NCBI GenBank assembly: GCA_035518815.1
Contig: DATIXG010000053.1
Span: 16,654-80,653, forward strand
Direction of reading: 5' to 3'
DNA: 64,000 bases
DNA from: AG25 sp035518815
GTDB lineage: Bacteria; Gemmatimonadota; Gemmatimonadetes; Gemmatimonadales; GWC2-71-9
A model generated the notes under the pieces. The model made no database searches. It worked only from the letters and a program-made list of their open reading frames with translations, and was not told the origin of the DNA. This document shows positions 60,304-64,000 of this stretch, in pieces. Position 1 is the first letter of the stretch. The number at the start of each line of letters is the position of its first letter. Position numbers and translations under genes: made by a program.

Positions 60304-61542
60304 CTACCTGGGCCCGGTCTTCATCTCCGCGACCCGTACCCGCACCGCGCTTTTGGCGACCCAGGCAACAGCGAGGCGGTCGCCTCCTGCGGCGATGGTC
60401 GGGAACTCTCCCACGCCCAGCGACACACTCCTGCGGCGGCCCGCTTGAACAAACCGGATTTGTCCGGGGGCCGTCCGGCGATCCTCCCACACGATCCACG
60501 CCCGGGCACCGAGACTCGCGAGCTTCACCTCCGACGGGGGCACATAGCGATCGGTTAGCAGCGCCACGGGGCCATCGAAGTGAGCCCCGCCATCACGCGA
60601 TGGCGCATACCAGAGCCCCTGTCGGCTCGGCGCTCCCGTGTACCAAGCGGCGTGTACGACGTTGCGCTGATCGACCACGATATCCGGCCCAATGTCGGGA
60701 CAACCATCGAGGACCCAGCCGTCGTCGTGTACGCGGACGGGTGCGCTGAATGTGCGTCCGCGATCGTACGAGGAGGCGGCGTAGAAATCGCGAACGCTCC
60801 CCGGAAAGACGTGCCGCCAGAGAACGTGGGGGTTCCCGTCCGGCCCGGCGGCGATGGCCGTGCGGCAGCAGATGCAGGACGAGCTGTCGAGGATCAGCGA
60901 TTGGGTAAAGGTGCGTCCACCATCGGTGGACCGCGCCACGCGGAGGTCGACCCGGTCCTCGGGAACGGGGGTCGAATCGGCCGCATGTCGGCTTGCCCGC
61001 GCCGCCAGGCTGTCGCTGTAGTAGTGAAGGTCCAGCCAGCTCACATAGAGCGAACCGTCGCCGGCGGACGCCAGGTCGTAGTACATGTTCGCCGGCCACC
61101 GCCGCCCGAGATCGACTGCCAGCGTGACCGGTGCGGAGAAGCTGCGGCCACCGTCGGTCGACCGAACCAGGCGGACGCTGACGTCGCTATGCCGTGATGC
61201 GGGCGGGGCGCGATCACTCACCCAGGCTACATACACGGTCCCGTCCCCGCCCACCTGCACCTGGGCCGGATTCTGCGTCGCCAGCATGACCTCACCGGGC
61301 CGATCGTTGAGCCGCACTGGTCGCTCGAAACCGCCGCCCCGCGGAGCACGAGCGACGTAGGCGTTCGTGGTGCTGTCCGGCTCCGTCTGGACCCATGCCA
61401 CGTACACGCCCCCGCGCGGATCCACGGCGACGGTGGGGTTCGCCGCGTGGCCTGCGACGACCGTCACAGGCGCTCCGAAGTTCGGGCCGGTCTCGCACGC
61501 GGCGACCAACAGACAGAGCAGTCCAACCGGGCAACGAGTCAT
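60304..61542 (-). CDS. BNR-repeat (sialidase-fold) lipoprotein with CxCC motif
   Basis: 412 residues. Lipobox VAAC (Cys16). At least five propeller blades carry Asp-box motifs such as RSTDGGRSFSAPV, RSTDGGRTFTQ, YDRGRTFSAPV and SRDGGAHFDGPV. The sialidase catalytic set (the Arg triad) is not evident, so sialidase activity is unlikely. Residues 223-226 form Cys-Ile-Cys-Cys, followed by RTAIAAGPDGNPHVLWRH, a conserved-looking insertion that could bind a metal or haem. It follows the TonB receptor by 72 nt on the same strand, suggesting a surface binding partner for the receptor. Confidence 0.75.
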   Translation of the reverse strand: MTRCPVGLLCLLVAACETGPNFGAPVTVVAGHAANPTVAVDPRGGVYVAWVQTEPDSTTNAYVARAPRGGGFERPVRLNDRPGEVMLATQNPAQVQVGGDGTVYVAWVSDRAPPASRHSDVSVRLVRSTDGGRSFSAPVTLAVDLGRRWPANMYYDLASAGDGSLYVSWLDLHYYSDSLAARASRHAADSTPVPEDRVDLRVARSTDGGRTFTQSLILDSSSCICCRTAIAAGPDGNPHVLWRHVFPGSVRDFYAASSYDRGRTFSAPVRVHDDGWVLDGCPDIGPDIVVDQRNVVHAAWYTGAPSRQGLWYAPSRDGGAHFDGPVALLTDRYVPPSEVKLASLGARAWIVWEDRRTAPGQIRFVQAGRRRSVSLGVGEFPTIAAGGDRLAVAWVAKSAVRVRVAEMKTGPR

Positions 61543-61614
61543 GTGCCCCTCCTCGATGTCAGCGGGTTGCGTTCCACGACGCCCACCGTCACGGCGTCCG
61601 CAGGCGAACCCGCG

Positions 61615-63993
61615 TCATAAGCGCAGCGAAACCTGGCCGGACAGCGTCCGAGACGATCGCGGTGCAAGCGCGAGGTTGAACGCAGTTTGGCCATCGTAGT
61701 ACTTCTGATCTGTCACGTTGACGACGTTGGCCTGGAATCTCCAACGTCCGACGCCGTACCCCGCCATGAGATCAACGCGGTGCCAGCCGGGCAGCCGCAG
61801 CGTGTTCGGAAGTGTTGTCTCGCTCTCACTCCAGGCGTAGACACCGCCGCCCAAGGTGAGCCCGCGGAGCCCTCCGGACTGGAGCGTATACGTCGACCAC
61901 AAACTGCCCATGTGCAGCGGCACGCCCGGCAGTCGTGCGTTCGCCGGAACGGTGCTGTCCACGGTGTGCACTTCGCGGGCGTCGGTGTACGCGTAGGTGA
62001 GAATCAGATTCCAGCCGTTGACCGGTTCACCCTGCACGTCCAACTCGGCCCCCCGGCTGCGCTGCTCGGCGCTCAAGAACGAGCGGCCCAGCGTGTCACC
62101 CGGTATCCCCTCCGTCACATTGGTCTTTCTGATCTGATAGGCGGCGGCGTTCATCGTGAGCCGGCCCCTGGCCGTTTCGATCCGGGCACCACCCTCAAAC
62201 TGCTCGCCATGTTCCGGCGGGAAATACGGGTCACCGCAAGCCAGGCAGCTGAGGTTGGGGAAGAACGAGGTACTCCAGCCGGCGTAGAGCGAGAGGTGCT
62301 GCGTTGGCTGGTAGACCAATCCCGCCCGCGGCGTGACGTGGTGCGTGGTCTGCTCCGCGGCAACGCCGCTGAGATCGAACACCGTCGCTTCGACGTACTG
62401 TTTGGTCGTGTTGACGTCGTAACGGGCGCCCACCATCACTTTGACCCGGGAGCCGAGGTCCACCAGATCCTGCACGTACACGCCCACCGCGTCTTCGGGA
62501 TGCTTGGCGCTGATGGGCGGTCCATCCGTGGGCGTTGCTCCGTAGACCGGGTTGTAGAAGTCGATCGAATCCAGGCCGCCCAGCGTGAAATCCACGAAGT
62601 AGGTCTCGCGCGACACCTCGACGCCGATCAGCGCCCGGTGACGCAAACCAAACGCGCGCCGGTCCACTTGCAGCTCGGTCTGGACGGCGTAGTCCCGTGA
62701 GCCCTCGTGGTTCACGCTCGAGGAGCGAAGGACGGTCATCGCAGCATGATCCGCGTCCGGCGGGATGACGGTCCCGAGCGAGACCGACGTATTGTCCAAG
62801 GTACCGCCGAGGGCGCTCGCCGCCGCGTGCAGTCTGACGCCCGGCCCAAACTGATGCGCGATCACCAGCTGTCCCCGGAAGCCCGCAGCGATGCCGAGCG
62901 CGAGCGCCGGCTCGCCGTAATAGACGTCGGTGGGAAGCGCGAAGGTAGCTGAATCGAATCCCATGTATGGATCGATGCGGTACTCGCGGCGCGTGTACTC
63001 TCCCGAAGCGAGAACGGTGGTCTTTGCGCCAAGGGACAGTTGAAGCGATGGTACGAGCGAGACGCCGTAGCTTCCGTTGTCGAACGGGCGGAAATTCCGG
63101 CTGTTCTCCAGTGCCCCATTGATGCGGTACCGGACGGTCGAGTCCTGGTTCACCGGACCGCCAAGATCGACTGTCGCACGCGCCATGCCGAACTGGTCGA
63201 CGCTCGTCCCGATCTCCGCAATCCGGGTGGAGGTGGGTTTCTTGGTCACCGTGTTCGGCACCCCACCGAGGGCGCCGGTGGCGCCGTAGAGGACCGAGGA
63301 CGGGCCCTTCAGGAACTCCACCTGCTGCACGCTGACCATGTCGCGCGGCGTCACCCCCGCGAAGTCCCGGAAGCCGTCGCGCAGGCCGGTCTGGGTGTAG
63401 GAGGTCGCGAAGCCCCGAATGATGTAGGACCCTTCGTTCAGGCCGTAGCCGGTGTAGCCCGCCATGGCAATCACCCCGCTCGCGTTATCGGCGATATCGC
63501 GGAAGGTCGTAACATTGCGATCGCGGATGACCTCCTCAGGCACGATTGTCACGGTCTGGGGGAGGTCGCGAAGCGGAACGGGCATCTTGCTCCCCACGCT
63601 GGCGGTGTCGCTGGCGTAGGACGGGACCCGCTCGGCGGTCACCGTTACCGCACCGAGCTGCACGGGCCCGCCGAGCGTGATGGAGACCGTCACGGTATCG
63701 CCGCCTCGCAGCGTGACGCGGGCAACGCCGGCGTTGCGTCCTTCCAGGGCCGCCACGACCTCGTAGTGGCCCGCAGGCACTCCGCCCAAGATGAAGTGCC
63801 CCGCGGTATCCGTCGTCGTGTGAAGCACTGTCCCGCCAAGCGAGACCGCGGCGCGGACCGCGGGTGACCCGGCTGCGAGCCACACGGTGCCGCGAATCGC
63901 GCCCTGGGTTTGCGCCCGGGCGGCGACGCTCACGCTCGCCAGCACGCCCAAGACCAGACCCAGGACGCGGAGCCTCGCGCCCTCGGACCGCAA
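61615..63993 (-). CDS. TonB-dependent siderophore-type outer-membrane receptor
   Basis: About 792 residues, possibly a little longer beyond the window edge, because the first codon available (TTG at 63993) is 7 bases from it. A signal peptide ending ARAQ, then a carboxypeptidase-regulatory-like beta domain (about 30-105), a plug domain (DLPQTVTIVPEEVIRDRNVTTFRDIADNASGV, YIIRGF, VEFLKGPSSVLYGATGALGG) and a 22-strand barrel ending in a C-terminal Leu-Arg-Leu. The plug wording is of the ferric-siderophore receptor class. Likely takes up an iron chelate; the BNR lipoprotein follows. Confidence 0.88.
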   Translation of the reverse strand: MRSEGARLRVLGLVLGVLASVSVAARAQTQGAIRGTVWLAAGSPAVRAAVSLGGTVLHTTTDTAGHFILGGVPAGHYEVVAALEGRNAGVARVTLRGGDTVTVSITLGGPVQLGAVTVTAERVPSYASDTASVGSKMPVPLRDLPQTVTIVPEEVIRDRNVTTFRDIADNASGVIAMAGYTGYGLNEGSYIIRGFATSYTQTGLRDGFRDFAGVTPRDMVSVQQVEFLKGPSSVLYGATGALGGVPNTVTKKPTSTRIAEIGTSVDQFGMARATVDLGGPVNQDSTVRYRINGALENSRNFRPFDNGSYGVSLVPSLQLSLGAKTTVLASGEYTRREYRIDPYMGFDSATFALPTDVYYGEPALALGIAAGFRGQLVIAHQFGPGVRLHAAASALGGTLDNTSVSLGTVIPPDADHAAMTVLRSSSVNHEGSRDYAVQTELQVDRRAFGLRHRALIGVEVSRETYFVDFTLGGLDSIDFYNPVYGATPTDGPPISAKHPEDAVGVYVQDLVDLGSRVKVMVGARYDVNTTKQYVEATVFDLSGVAAEQTTHHVTPRAGLVYQPTQHLSLYAGWSTSFFPNLSCLACGDPYFPPEHGEQFEGGARIETARGRLTMNAAAYQIRKTNVTEGIPGDTLGRSFLSAEQRSRGAELDVQGEPVNGWNLILTYAYTDAREVHTVDSTVPANARLPGVPLHMGSLWSTYTLQSGGLRGLTLGGGVYAWSESETTLPNTLRLPGWHRVDLMAGYGVGRWRFQANVVNVTDQKYYDGQTAFNLALAPRSSRTLSGQVSLRL

Positions 63994-64000
63994 CGGCTGC

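Noticed and set aside
60304..61542. Functional sialidase
   Set aside because: Asp boxes are present but the arginine triad and catalytic residues are not evident; the fold alone does not show activity.

Overview
This is a GC-rich (roughly two-thirds GC by eye), gene-dense bacterial chromosome segment with almost no free intergenic space. The gene mix suggests a soil-type, diderm, aerobic bacterium of the Gemmatimonadota or a close neighbour: S9B dipeptidyl peptidase, BIG2 and BNR lipoproteins, a TonB-dependent receptor, Ku/LigD repair, a TsdA-like cytochrome, an orphan methanethiol oxidase and divergent short-leader promoters. The phylum is an inference. No rRNA, tRNA, CRISPR array, phage or insertion sequence was found.

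Layout. 1-1.9 kb: end of a NarL-type two-component system and a convergent methyltransferase. 2.1-4.2 kb: DUF1097 membrane protein and an OFA-type MFS transporter. 4.3-6.9 kb: a translationally coupled pair. The first protein is a polytopic membrane protein with a D-x3-H-x12-H motif like the copper site of PmoC/AmoC. The second is a signal-peptide protein whose predicted mature N-terminus is His, with beta domain, two TM helices and a His-rich beta region, which recalls PmoB. This is the strongest candidate for an undescribed system. 6.9-14 kb: PEBP protein, LACTB-like hydrolase, agmatine-to-putrescine genes (aguB-aguA), MFS transporter, DPP IV. 14-20.4 kb: gltBD glutamate synthase behind a long leader with an intrinsic terminator. 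20.5-22.1 kb: TsdA-like dihaem cytochrome and a Tat-exported DsrE-like protein. 22.2-28.8 kb: ACT protein, aldehyde dehydrogenase, DinB, BON and EVE proteins, phospholipase C-type lipoprotein, small alpha/beta hydrolase. 28.8-33 kb: divergent ligD and ku (bacterial NHEJ), followed by a MerR-like/TPR regulator. 33-44.5 kb: lipoproteins, DUF72, a Cas4-like/exonuclease fusion (DUF2779), EF-P, a DegP-like protease, Tag glycosylase, methanethiol oxidase and an ABC-2 exporter. 44.6-59.4 kb: a branched-chain and threonine biosynthesis block. It holds ilvD, then on the minus strand leuA-ilvB-ilvN-ilvC-leuC-leuD-leuB, and divergently thrB-thrA(AK-HSD fusion)-thrC. 59.4-64 kb: proC, a BNR lipoprotein with a CxCC motif, and a TonB-dependent receptor.

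How it works together. The seven-gene leu/ilv operon is nearly all joined by 1-4 nt stop/start overlaps. It is preceded by a 30-residue leader peptide with 11 leucines among residues 4-18, a competing antiterminator segment and a terminator, which is a textbook leucine attenuator. Its promoter places the transcript start on the A of the leader ATG. gltB and thrB also have terminator-like hairpins between promoter and coding region, so transcription attenuation may be a general control of amino-acid synthesis here. Many operon-first genes have a TANNNT element 6-13 bases before the start codon, which points to widespread leaderless mRNAs.

Limits: all calls come from reading sequence, without database search. 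Family names for well-conserved enzymes are secure. Promoters, RNA structures and the copper-enzyme idea are hypotheses.
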